Shown here in pieces: positions 1-7,280 of a DNA stretch of 13,296 nucleotides; positions within the stretch are counted from its first letter, which is position 1; each line of letters starts with the position of its first letter. The position numbers and the translations under genes were made by a program. Under the pieces are notes generated by a model. The model was not told the origin of the DNA. It made no database searches and was given only the letters and a program-made list of their open reading frames with translations. The DNA is from Phoronis ovalis (taxonomy: Eukaryota; Phoronida; Phoronidae). The stretch is from assembly GCA_028565635.1 (NCBI GenBank), contig JAOXYB010039039.1:1-13296 (forward strand). Reading direction: 5' to 3'.

Positions 1-352
1 AACTTGTGTAGAAGTTTCCACAGTCCATCTCTGCTCACTGTATCGAATGCTTTAGTCAGATCAACAAATACCATATAGAGGTCTTGATTTTGCTCACGGC
101 ATTTTTCTTGTATTTGCCGGGCTGCAAATATCATGTCTGTTGTGCCTCTTCCAGCTCGAAATCTGCATTGAGATTCTTTGTATATAGAGGAGACAAGGTG
201 TGTGGTCATTCTATTTATTATTACGCGCGCAAAGAGCTTACCGGCTATTGCAAGCAGAGATACGCAATTTGATCTGCCTCCCTTTCTTTTGTAAAGGTGA
301 ATGATTGAGGCATCCTTGAACTCTTGTGGTACAACCCCTGTCTTCCAGATCG
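1..352 (-). pseudogene. LINE reverse transcriptase, N-terminal blocks
   Basis: The minus strand is open in one frame from about 352 down to the window edge. Recognisable RT signatures are SLLAIAGKLFARVIINRM (the LL..I.K...R...R block), SQCRFRAGRGTTDMIFAARQ (the G.R.G..T.D block) and FVDLTKAFDTV, which is motif A with its catalytic Asp. The region reads through to the window start without a stop, so this part is better kept than the endonuclease half. A short damaged stretch with a stop joins it to the linker at ~453. Known role of the family: target-primed reverse transcription of the element RNA in the nucleus. Call is secure as RT; subfamily unknown. Confidence 0.88.
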
Positions 353-452
353 TACGAAAAAGCTTTGTGAGTTGTCTAGTCATGAAATGCCCTCCATGCT
401 TGTGTACCTCAGCTGGAATGCCATCTGGTCAAGGAGCCTTCCCAGATGATAT

Positions 453-887
453 CTATTTTAAGGCCTGTGTCACTTCATGTAAGGATGGAAACTCAGCTAA
501 TACTTCTAAGATATGTCGTTGAGCTATCGAGTCTATTGCATCGTCAGACATTTTGGATTCACTGTTCAGGAGAGAGTTGAAGTGTTCAGCCCAACTGGAG
601 AGTATCTCTTTCTTTTCCGTAAGGAGAGTACTAGTATTGCCATCGGCTGAGTATATTGAAGTTGTACCATTTGTACCGTACACAGCATGCACAACCTCAA
701 AGACACGCTTTGTATCATGTCTGTCTGCTGTTTCTTGCAACTCTTTGGCTTTATTCTCCCACCAGTGATCTTTCATTTGACGTAACTTTGTTTGCACTGT
801 CTGTTTCACTTTAGTGTATTTGGCCTTCTTGCTGGTAGAGTTTTTGTCTGAAATATAGGCGCCGTGGGTTGCATGCATGCTGTCCAA
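453..887 (-). pseudogene. LINE linker between endonuclease and RT
   Basis: This is an open stretch of 144 codons on the minus strand with the composition typical of the region between endonuclease and RT in this LINE family. It has many charged helical residues, the motif WWENKAKELQETADRHDTK, and the diagnostic segment LSSWAEHFNSLLNSES that precedes the first RT block. The upstream piece at ~890-960 continues the same domain as QDWFDENDI, followed by a stop, so the apparent ATG is not a true start. No enzymatic function is known for this linker; it is useful mainly for recognising the family. Confidence 0.8.
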
Positions 888-940
888 TATTTCATTTATT
901 TAAATGTCATTCTCATCAAACCAATCTTGATATTTTCTCT

Positions 941-1771
941 TTACAAAGCCAAGTACTTCAGCTGCAGTGTTGTAGGTTGCATCTCTGAACTGTTTCCATG
1001 CGATTTCAGCATCTGTGTCAGGGTAATTTGGTTTAGGGTGTCCGATACTCCATTACCCTTCAATTTGACCGCATTGAGCTTCTTCACTTGTTTTGAGCGG
1101 CTGCTGTGGTGTTTGCGAGCAATTAGCAGTGACTTCTTACTTCTCACAAGTCTGTGATCAGACCAACATGATGCCCACTCATGAAGCGTGTGATCCTTAC
1201 GTCTTTAAGGTCTGTTTGACGTACGATGACGTAGTTTTGCACATTTGGAAAGAAGTAGTACACCATTTGAGTTTGACTTCCCTACACCATGACATCATAT
1301 TATTCTGTCCCACGTTTCTTTATCTGAGCATGGTTAATTGTGTGGCGTGGAACGAATAACCCTGCATCGTAGAAAGTTTCTTTGGTTTCAACTGTGTGAG
1401 TCATGGTTGGTGCATATGCACTTATGATGGTTGCATGGCGCCCTTGGAGAGGTCGGGCGCATGACCATCAATCTGTCATTGATACCCTTTGGCAAGACGT
1501 CCAAGTTACGGGCAATGGAAGAGCGCACTGCAAATCCGACTCCATATGTTCTAGGCTCTCCCTCAGGTTTGCCTATTCAGTAGAAGGTATAGCCCGCTGC
1601 AGCTTCTTCAAGCTGCGATTCCTCTGAAAATCTTGTTTCGCCTAGAGCTGCGATGTCAATATTGTACCGGTTAAGCATTCTGGCAATAAGCGCTGTTCTT
1701 CGTTCTGGTATGTTATTGTTGTCGTGTAATGTTCTAACATTCCAAGCACCAAAAATCAGTTCACATTTCAT
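941..1771 (-). pseudogene. LINE AP-endonuclease domain, broken and internally deleted
   Basis: The domain starts at the ATG at 1771 with GAWNVRTL, the first catalytic strand of the exonuclease-endonuclease-phosphatase fold, followed by ERRTALIARMLNRYNIDIAA and LGETRFSEE, which carries the conserved Glu. A TGG-to-TGA change stops the frame at ~1577. The same frame resumes (GVGFAVRSSIA, PKGINDRLMV) and then shifts near 1450 to give ATIISAYAPTMTHTVET. The conserved GDFNAR-type block is not visible. What follows (1140-1360) is a damaged C-terminal part with RQTDLKDVRITR and a tail resembling the TDHRLV block. Roughly 80-110 residues of the central domain appear to be missing. The family's job is nicking target DNA; this copy is dead. 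Confidence 0.82.
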
Positions 1772-1772
1772 A

Positions 1773-2650
1773 TTATTTCGACCACTGATAGAGGGTTACC
1801 AGCCAGGTGCGGTTTCCTGACAAGTACAAGGGAGGGCAGGCGATGTTTAGGGTACCTTTTATAACCACTTCCCCATGTGGGAAGAGCAGCGCTAATCCTA
1901 AATAGGCCTGCTCTGTCATCCTGAGGAGGATACGAAGGCCACATCTGCCCCAGCTATGTGACCAACGACCATCACTCTCAAGCCGCCAATGTGCAAGGTA
2001 GTGGCTAGGAACTTCCAGCAGCATCCTCCGCCTGTCCCCATCACCGCTTTCCCATCGCCATTGGACTTGGTGCACATCCCAGAGAAATTTAATGTTTGGC
2101 GAATTACCTGCACAAGGAAAGGATTTTAGTGAGAAAGGTTCGTGCAGTCTCAGTCCCATTCTCTACGCCACAAGAGGTATGTGCCACACTGGTGCAGAGA
2201 CTGCCACAGGTGTAGCGCCGCATGTGGTCGCAGGTTTGATTTGGGAGTGTCCTTCTCCTATAGATGGGCTGCCCTACAGGGCTGAAGAACCCCATCTGTC
2301 CCAGATCATAATGGTCGTTGGGGATACTACTCCCTCATCCGCCCAAAGGCAAAGCGCACAGTGCCTGACTATTTAACACATAACTGGGAAATGGTTGATG
2401 GGCTCCAGGGCATGTCCACACGCCGGTGGGCCTGCACGCCGCATCTCTGGGGCCCATGCTGCCCCGAAATCCCCTGTAGTTTAGCCAGGAGCCGTACGGT
2501 GTTCAGTTACTGTATATTGCCACGAAGAGGCACTACAAAAGTCTTGGTGATGGAGAAGCTATGTACTTGCAGGAAAGACTTAGGCACTCGACTTCCTTTT
2601 CGCCTTGCGGTTAGCCCGCGGCAGCAGCTGAAAGCGGAAGAACTAAGCTA
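1773..2650 (-). other. LINE 5' leader region
   Basis: This GC-richer stretch lies directly upstream (minus strand) of the endonuclease start and has no convincing protein of its own. The overlapping ORFs of 60-130 codons in several frames show no recognisable motifs and use two frames equally well, so they are treated as chance. Composition changes sharply at ~2650. I interpret it as the element's 5' untranslated region or a degraded ORF1. A remnant of ORF1 cannot be excluded. Confidence 0.55.
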
Positions 2651-2654
2651 AGCT

Positions 2655-3000
2655 AACTAGAACTGAGTTAACTACTTCTACGGTACTGCACTAGACGCAT
2701 CACATGCACCCTGCGGCAGGGCCGACAACACACGTGATAATTAAATGAGTGGAATTAAACGTAACCGCATATTTACTAAAAATACTATATTGTAGTTTAG
2801 CTACTTATCGGCGTTAATTATACACAGTGTAATTCGTTAATTACATCGAAGTACAGTGAAATGAAAAAATTAATTAAAGTCAATACAACTGTATATGTCA
2901 ATAACTTGAATACAATTAAGATAAACCAATTAAAACGGTAAAAATAACAGAAGTGAATCGTACAATAAACGCGTGTACCAAGAAGGGTATCAAGATATTC
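2655..3000. other. AT-rich intergenic DNA, nothing recognised
   Basis: No ORF over 60 codons, no RNA gene, and no repeat obvious by eye. Composition is AT-rich with many TTAATTA-type words. Confidence 0.6.
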
Positions 3001-3006
3001 AGAGGT

Positions 3007-3014
3007 TATATAAA
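3007..3014 (+). promoter_or_regulatory. TATA-box-like site
   Basis: TATATAAA, about 313 bases upstream of the candidate first-exon ATG at 3320. A good 5' splice site (CTG then GTAAGT at 3122-3127) lies ~110 bases downstream and could end an untranslated first exon. TATA-like words are common in AT-rich DNA, so support is only positional. Confidence 0.3.
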
Positions 3015-3319
3015 GATGTAACGAATTAATTCAATGCGTTGATCTGACAAGACTGGACATTTTTTGGTGATCAGAGGTAAAAAAACAAGACTGAAAATTT
3101 CTGTTCATTTTAGGAAATCTGGTAAGTGGTATATCGTTTTCGTTTTACTTTATTTTTAACACTTATACATTTTTTTTATGCTAAGCCCCTCCCACTATTT
3201 GTTCCATGTGGCTAGCATATATGGCCGACTACTGTAGAAAACTTCATTCCGTGAAGTGGGGGACCCAAACTCGGAGAAGATCGACTGTCACATGAACTAG
3301 AACTCCTAAAGTTAAAGCT

Positions 3320-3334
3320 ATGGAAAAGAAACGG
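3320..3334 (+). CDS. Possible 5-codon first coding exon
   Basis: ATG followed by four codons (MEKKR) ends exactly at a consensus donor GTAAGT at 3335-3340, phase 0. The frame stays open for 122 codons without splicing, but the later part runs into the repeat array at 3642, which argues against a real unspliced protein. No downstream exon was found on this strand. It mirrors the 5-codon phase-0 exon MENYK that starts the integrase pseudogene on the opposite strand. Function unknown; tentative. Confidence 0.25.
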
Positions 3335-3641
3335 GTAAGTATTTCAAAAATAACTAATTTTAAAGACGTCTTGGCAATATCTCACACATTGTGTTACGCA
3401 GTTTACTGTAAACTGAATCGGTTAAAAGAGAAAGTTTGTCGCCGGTCATTTTGTGATGACAGTATTTTTAGAAGTTTAATTATGAACCACTTTATAACTC
3501 TGTCAAAGTTTGTATTTAATGGAGGCAGTTTTATTAATGGTGAATTAATATATATATTACTTAAGCTAACCTTAGATATTAAGAACGGTCGTGTTAATGA
3601 CCCGGCCGGTGTAATAAAAACCTGTGTCCGCGTGATACAGT

Positions 3642-3860
3642 GTCCAACGGACATTGAATATCAGAAATTAGCGTCCTACAGACACTAAGTTTTGAAAATT
3701 AGAGTCCCACGGACTGTTATTTTCAAACAACAAATGTCCTAGGAGACAGAATTCTAAAGTGTCGGCCGGATTAAAAATCTTTTCCCCCTATGAAGTCGCG
3801 CGTTTACATACAATGTTAGTCATAGGACACCGATTTTCTACCATTCTATGGTTCTAAGAC
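3642..3860. repeat. Array of GTCC..GGAC palindromes, ~31-bp period
   Basis: Units begin at 3642 (GTCCAACGGAC), 3673 (GTCCTACAGACAC), 3704 (GTCCCACGGAC), 3736 (GTCCTAGGAGAC), 3819 (GTCATAGGACAC) and 3851 (GTTCTAAGACAC). The first four are spaced 31, 31 and 32 bases and the last two 32 bases. The gap of 83 fits a decayed stretch. The core is a degenerate palindrome GTCCTAGGAC often followed by AC; the spacer is AT-rich and not conserved. The same core recurs at 7281-7374 on the other side of the integrase pseudogene. Confidence 0.7.
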
Positions 3861-3905
3861 ACTACAGCTTGAAGAAGAAAACATAGTTTTTAATTCATGG
3901 GTTCA

Positions 3906-3911
3906 TTTATT
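3906..3911 (-). terminator. Poly(A) signal of the integrase pseudogene
   Basis: AATAAA on the minus strand, ~136 bases beyond the stop codon of the last recognised exon (4047-4049). Position and strand fit the 3' end of that gene. Confidence 0.45.
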
Positions 3912-4046
3912 GACAATTTAGGTTTCATTCGGTATAATAATACAATTCACTCGCGTGTCATTGGTTTCTTGCGTGGGAGACAATTTCTCATGTTACACGA
4001 TTCAATGGTCAATATAATTGTATAATATTCGTATATTGATACAAAT

Positions 4047-4107
4047 TTATGCAACTTCTTCTTCCACTAGAGAATCTGTGTCATGGTCATCCTGTGAGGT
4101 TCCCCGT
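4047..4107 (-). pseudogene. Integrase pseudogene terminal exon, acidic tail
   Basis: Behind the acceptor CATACATTTCAG (AG at 4108-4109), the exon starts with the single base needed to complete the preceding codon. It then reads RGTSQDDHDTDSLVEEEVA and a TAA stop, 61 bases in all. The exact phase match with the C-terminal-domain exon and the strong acceptor support it. Such acidic tails are common after the integrase C-terminal domain in KRBA2-like proteins. A poly(A) signal follows at 3906-3911. Confidence 0.7.
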
Positions 4108-4369
4108 CTGAAATGTATGTGAAAAAGAGATTATAAGCAAATCAGCATACTCTGTGCATACGTACTTTATCGTACCACAAGCGTATTGACTATTTCGAAA
4201 CTGTATGTGAATAAGTTGTACGTGATAAAGTGAATTGGATAGAAAATTGGTATTGTAAGATCGAAAATAAATTATTAAATCATAGTTTGAAGAAGCTAAA
4301 GTAATGTTATGATTACTCATGAATTGTTTAACAATTACATGTATTACATGAACAAATTCTGCAACTTAC

Positions 4370-4572
4370 TTTTGTTCATATGCTTTTAAGTTGATGCGGT
4401 GAACACCCTTTTTAAGGGGTTTCCCTGCGGCGTCCTTCAGATGAAATGTGCATTCAGACTTTCCCTGCTTTTAGATGGTGTATACCGGTCCAAGGTACCT
4501 TTTTCCACCTTTCTGCGTTTTGTCAGCTCTTCTGATGTTCTTTTTAAAGATCTTTTGGCCTATTTTGAACTC
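4370..4572 (-). pseudogene. Integrase pseudogene exon, C-terminal GPY/F-like domain
   Basis: Bounded by AATTACAG (AG at 4573-4574) and GTAAGT (4364-4369). It reads FKIGQKIFKKNIRRADK, KGGKRYLGPVYTI, a TAA, then KQGKSECTFHLKDAAGKPLK and KGVHRINLKAYEQ. The pattern F..G.KV..KN.RR...KGGK...LGPY.I...GK..LK..V...LK.Y is the C-terminal DNA-binding domain of gypsy/GIN/KRBA2 integrases. An extra Val sits inside the GPY motif. The exon ends with two bases of a codon, which the next exon completes as Lys. Confidence 0.85.
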
Positions 4573-4796
4573 CTGTAATTTAAAAATATGCATAATTTAT
4601 ATCATAACTAAAAGAAAATCTAAAAGAAAATATGTGGATGACGTTAACTTTTAATTAAATGTTTGACTAAATATGCAGACTATTTGTAACTTGATGTAAA
4701 GAATAATATGAAGGCAAGCTGTACAAGCAGATTCAAGATACACATATTATTAAGTCTTCGGTAATTAGTATTCTGTAAATACCTCATTAGCATGGC

Positions 4797-4852
4797 AGGT
4801 GCAGTGGCTTTTGCCAACATGTTTTCAATAGTTTGGTTGAAATGTTCTGAAA
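4797..4852 (-). pseudogene. Integrase pseudogene, remnant of the DDE catalytic core
   Basis: The minus strand reads SEHFNQTIENMLAKATAP. It corresponds to the helix that carries the catalytic Glu of the D,D-35-E core (family pattern ..ER.NQTL.N.LAK); the Glu of SEHFN is in the catalytic position. Nothing resembling the two Asp blocks lies between this fragment and the zinc domain at 4988, only ~135 bases away, where about 400 coding bases would be expected. The segment between this fragment and the C-terminal domain (normally WD..L....AYN) is also absent. Confidence 0.7.
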
Positions 4853-4987
4853 TGTACATGTAAAACAACCAGTTACTGTTAAATCTAAATAAACATGCAA
4901 TTTTGTGCAATGCAATATTTTTATACATATAAGTGTACTTGTTTTTGTCAGTATTATTCATCAATAGGTGACCATTAGCATCGTTTA

Positions 4988-5115
4988 GTGTTTCTTATTC
5001 TCTGTCTGGCAAATGTGACATGTAGAAATAAATTCTTTAATATCGGTAACCGTATTTAGCTAGAAAAATCTCTTTTCTATTTTGTGTACGGTCTTACCCA
5101 CTCCTAGGTGACCGT
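4988..5115 (-). pseudogene. Integrase pseudogene exon 4, HHCC zinc-binding domain
   Basis: Starts behind the acceptor TTCTTTGGCAG (AG at 5116-5117). It reads DGHLGVGKTVHKIEKRFF, a TAG where the family has Trp, then LNTVTDIKEFISTCHICQT. This is the integrase H2C2 module: the second His in GHLG and the C-x2-C in CHIC. A TAA at 4985-4987 follows. The zinc module normally helps multimerise integrase and bind DNA ends. The TGG-to-TAG change alone would truncate the product. Confidence 0.85.
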
Positions 5116-5287
5116 CTGCCAAAGAACGTTAACATTCTATTTAGTCATTGGTACAATTACATGTATATACATTATGCATGGCCGAAATGAGTAAAATTGA
5201 ATTTGTGGTGAATTTGTCATCTCAATTTATTAAAATGACAACATTTGTAGATAACTGTTCCTGGGAACACTTTAGTTTCATATGTAA

Positions 5288-5466
5288 CATGCCTGAAGAA
5301 TGCAGTTGCTTCATAATAACAAGACGCTCTCCATCAGTAATCAACACACGTCTCCACTTCCCATAAACAACCTTAAATTGGATTTATCCCCTGTATCTTC
5401 GTCACTATCTATCAGTGGGTTTGACATATTATTTTTCTTCCTATAGTATAGTTCGCCTGCTTCAAG
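5288..5466 (-). pseudogene. Integrase pseudogene exon 3, GELYYRKK and first zinc His
   Basis: Begins after a textbook acceptor (CTTTTTTCAG, AG at 5467-5468) in phase 0, matching the end of exon 2, with LEAGELYYRKK. The acidic segment DSDEDTGDKSN follows, then a one-base frameshift near 5383. The shifted frame continues as VVYGKWRRVLITDGE and MKQLHSSGM. The His of QLHSS aligns with the first His of the HHCC zinc-binding domain. The expected donor near 5288 is not a clean GT in the right phase, so the 3' border is approximate. Confidence 0.78.
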
Positions 5467-5961
5467 CTGAAAAAAGACATGTGAACAAGTGATTTGTATG
5501 CGAACAGCAAAGAGATGTTCACTATAGTATTTGTTTTCTTTTGGTATAAAATGTATGCAATGTACACGCCCTCGGAGCACGTGGGCAGTGAATATGAAAG
5601 CGGGTACGCATTGTTCAATAAAATTTCGTGTGAATGGGCAAACTTCTCAAGCCGTTGGGGTATAACGCGCGTTACGCCATTAGCCTGTTTTTTCGGCTAA
5701 AAACTCGAAAGGGTCATTTTTGAATGTGTCACTTTATCATAGGTTTTTTTTCCGAAACGTCGCTCTCTTAGGGCGGTATATTTTTCCGAAAAATCACTTC
5801 TTAAGGGGATGTGTTCTGCCTTAGGGGCTTTCCGGAAAAGCTATGTTGGGACATGTGTAACTATTTTCATTTTCGCGCGGACATGTGCAACTAAGTTTAA
5901 CTTTTAGTGACTCGAAGGTGTAGGTCATTTCTAATAAATGATACTCATTCACTAAAATTAC

Positions 5962-6126
5962 CTTATAGTTCGTCTTTGCCGCTCTACGGACGGACCTTTT
6001 CAGGTGTTGCGACGCTCCATCTGGATACTTGACACTTTTAAGATAACTCAAAATGACCTGCGGATCCATCGTGTCTGGATTCTCTTCTATTTGAGACGTC
6101 AGTGCGAATTCAGCAAAGTGGTGTTT
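5962..6126 (-). pseudogene. Integrase pseudogene exon 2, MDP/GAS N-terminal segment
   Basis: 55 codons, phase 0 at both ends. It contains MDPQVILSYLKSVKYPDGAS then KRSVRRAAKTNYK, which matches the conserved opening of KRBA2/GIN-like integrases (MDP..IL.YLK.GKYP.GAS..KR..RRAAK). The ATG at 6069 could be an alternative start, but 19 further codons upstream are open. The donor is AAG then GTAATT at 5956-5961. The acceptor AG at 6127-6128 has a poor pyrimidine tract, so the 5' border is the least sure part. Confidence 0.75.
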
Positions 6127-6140
6127 CTTTTAAATTGAGT

Positions 6141-6186
6141 ATCAGGCGTGTTCATTTTATGTTATCAGGCGAGTTCATTTTATGTT
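6141..6186. repeat. 23-bp tandem direct repeat, two copies
   Basis: Two adjacent 23-bp units (6141-6163 and 6164-6186) differ at one position (GGCGTG versus GGCGAG); both contain TTCATTTTATGTT. They lie inside the inferred first intron of the integrase pseudogene, close to its acceptor. Confidence 0.85.
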
Positions 6187-6420
6187 GAAGGATGATTTAT
6201 TTGAAAGAACGGTGACGTCGTATTTATGCGATACCGCTAAATGCGGTTTCCCATTTTCAAAATTAGACCCTTTTTCAATGACTGAAAGCAATTTTAGATA
6301 CCCTAATTGCTTTGAGAACAAATGCTTACGCCCTAAATGTGTTGAGAATTGTTTAACCCTTTTGACTCTATATATGTAATTGGTTATATATTTTGTAAGC
6401 ATTGTAGTGAGTAAACTCAC

Positions 6421-6435
6421 CTTGTAGTTTTCCAT
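6421..6435 (-). pseudogene. Integrase pseudogene exon 1 (MENYK)
   Basis: ATG and four codons end at a strong donor (AAG then GTGAGT, 6415-6420), phase 0. The next exon starts in phase 0 at 6126, behind a weak AG, giving a read-through into the conserved MDP segment without a stop. Assignment rests on donor quality and phase only, since the first residues are not conserved in the family. Confidence 0.45.
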
Positions 6436-6539
6436 TGTGAAATAATTTTATTATTGTAATAAATAAGGTTGGGAACAAAATACATAGAAAGACGAAAAAG
6501 TATGTAACAATTTTAATCTTCATGAATTATATACAACTT

Positions 6540-6660
6540 ATTCCCAAATAAGTAATTAAGTAAGTAAGTAAATCAAGAAATAAAAATAAATAAATAAAAT
6601 AAGTAACTAATTAAATAAAAGACAAGTAAAATGTAAGTGAAATGAAATAATAAAGCACAA
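6540..6660. repeat. TAAG/TAAA low-complexity tract
   Basis: Runs of TAAG and TAAA tetramers with interruptions make a simple-sequence tract. It could be an independent microsatellite or the decayed tail of a retroposon. The adjoining tRNA-like piece is on the minus strand, which is the wrong orientation for this A-rich side to be its 3' tail. Confidence 0.65.
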
Positions 6661-6664
6661 ATAC

Positions 6665-6735
6665 AGTAGGACATACCATGATTCGAACCTACGCCCTTAA
6701 TTGTGGATGTAATACGAGCTCATTACTTGCTTACC
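6665..6735 (-). other. tRNA-like / SINE-head fragment
   Basis: The minus strand has GGTTCGAATC at 6680-6689, a near-perfect pol III B box, followed by a stretch like an acceptor-stem 3' side (GGTATGTCC). An eroded A-box-like word (GTAAGCAAGTAATGAGC, 6718-6734) lies upstream at about the right distance. The cloverleaf cannot be folded well: the T stem has mismatches and no anticodon stem is evident. It is therefore not a working tRNA gene. A tRNA-derived SINE head or tRNA pseudogene is the best guess. Confidence 0.4.
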
Positions 6736-6894
6736 TGTTACCTGCTGTTACTTCAAGACCATGGCGGGTTGTTGCAAATCGGTCGGATATTTTGGTATAT
6801 TAATAACTGAGACATATATATGAGACGCTTTGTACATGTATACACAAAATGCATATAGCAAGTTCTAGGTCTGTGAATGTAAGGTCCTAAGTAA

Positions 6895-7255
6895 TCCTGC
6901 ATGACCCTACTATGGAGAGCCTACGGCTTGTCCGTAGGGTCATGTCCGTTTCGTATCTCAAACCAGCCGCAGTTCTACTAGCCTTCACATGCGCAATACC
7001 TTAATATCCATACCGTGAATGAACAAACCTTCAAGAGTGCATTTTGGATTGTATGCTGATGTGCTGTTGAATCTTTGATATCTGGACACGGTGGTATAAG
7101 AAGCGGAGTAGTCAAGGAATAGGCAGAAGGGAAAATGTTGGTGGAATATGTTAGAAAAGTAAGTGTTTTCGAACTTCGGCTGGTCTGAGATACGAGACGG
7201 TCATGACCCTACGGACAAGTCGTAGGCTGTCCATAGTAGGGTCATGCTTGCAGGA
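6895..7255. mobile_element. Foldback MITE, MULE-like (long inverted repeats, 9-bp TSD)
   Basis: The left arm (6895-6975) and right arm (7171-7255) are inverted copies with about six mismatches and one 4-base insertion. They enclose ~195 bases with no coding potential. The 9-bp direct repeat AGGTCCTAA flanks the arms closely (6882-6890 and 7258-7266). Long terminal inverted repeats with a 9-bp target duplication are the hallmark of Mutator-like elements, so a non-autonomous MULE is the leading interpretation. The duplicated word resembles the local GTCCTAGGAC repeat, so it may be a pre-existing repeat rather than a true duplication. No transposase is present. Confidence 0.75.
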
Positions 7256-7280
7256 CTAGGTCCTAACTAGTTAAATGATT

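Larger units (their letters stand above)
1..2650 (-). mobile_element. Decayed non-LTR (LINE) retrotransposon, 5' part
   Basis: Read on the minus strand, from right to left, this stretch gives a ~880-bp leader, an apurinic-type endonuclease, a linker and the first blocks of a reverse transcriptase, the usual order for an APE-type LINE ORF2. The window ends just after RT motif A, so the catalytic YxDD block, the remaining RT and the 3' tail lie outside to the left. The frame is broken many times by in-frame stops and indels, so this copy cannot encode an intact protein. It resembles the very widespread family whose copies are often mis-annotated as craniofacial development protein 2-like. I do not assign a clade. 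The right-hand limit near 2650 is where the GC-richer leader gives way to AT-rich DNA. No target-site duplication could be tested because the other end is missing. Confidence 0.88.
4047..6435 (-). pseudogene. GIN/KRBA2-like gypsy-type integrase, multi-exon pseudogene
   Basis: Seven pieces read right to left give the architecture of integrases shared by Ty3/gypsy elements, Ginger/GIN DNA transposons and the vertebrate KRBA2 and GIN genes. They are an N-terminal MDP..ILSYLK..KYP.GAS segment, a GELYYRKK strand, an HHCC zinc-binding domain, a fragment of the DDE core, a GPY/F-like C-terminal domain and an acidic tail. Exon borders are GT/AG, and phases agree across the three joins that can be tested (E1/E2, E2/E3, C-terminal domain/last exon). 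That favours an intron-bearing transposon or host gene over a gypsy retrotransposon, which would lack introns. Lesions are a frameshift at ~5383, TAG at 5060-5062, TAA at 4471-4473, a lost donor at ~5288, and loss of most of the catalytic core. Call of a decayed integrase is secure; GIN/Ginger versus KRBA2-like host copy is not resolved. Confidence 0.87.

Noticed and set aside
1773-2651. Several overlapping 60-130 codon ORFs on both strands
   Set aside because: They sit in the LINE leader, overlap each other in different frames and show no conserved motif.
3240-3300. GTGGGGGACCCAAACTCGG after a TATA box looked like a primer-binding site and leader of an LTR element
   Set aside because: It does not begin with the TGG-N pattern of a known tRNA 3' end, no matching second LTR was found, and no gag/pol follows on the plus strand.
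3320-3688. 122-codon plus-strand ORF as a protein gene
   Set aside because: A strong donor cuts it after five codons, no motif is seen, and its 3' part runs into the 31-bp repeat array.
4680-4964. 94-codon minus-strand ORF as an independent protein
   Set aside because: Only its middle matches anything (the integrase core helix); the rest is AT-rich filler between exons of the pseudogene.
6895-7255. CRISPR array or terminator reading of the inverted repeats
   Set aside because: There is no regular repeat-spacer pattern, and the intron-bearing context is eukaryotic; a transposon foldback explains it better.
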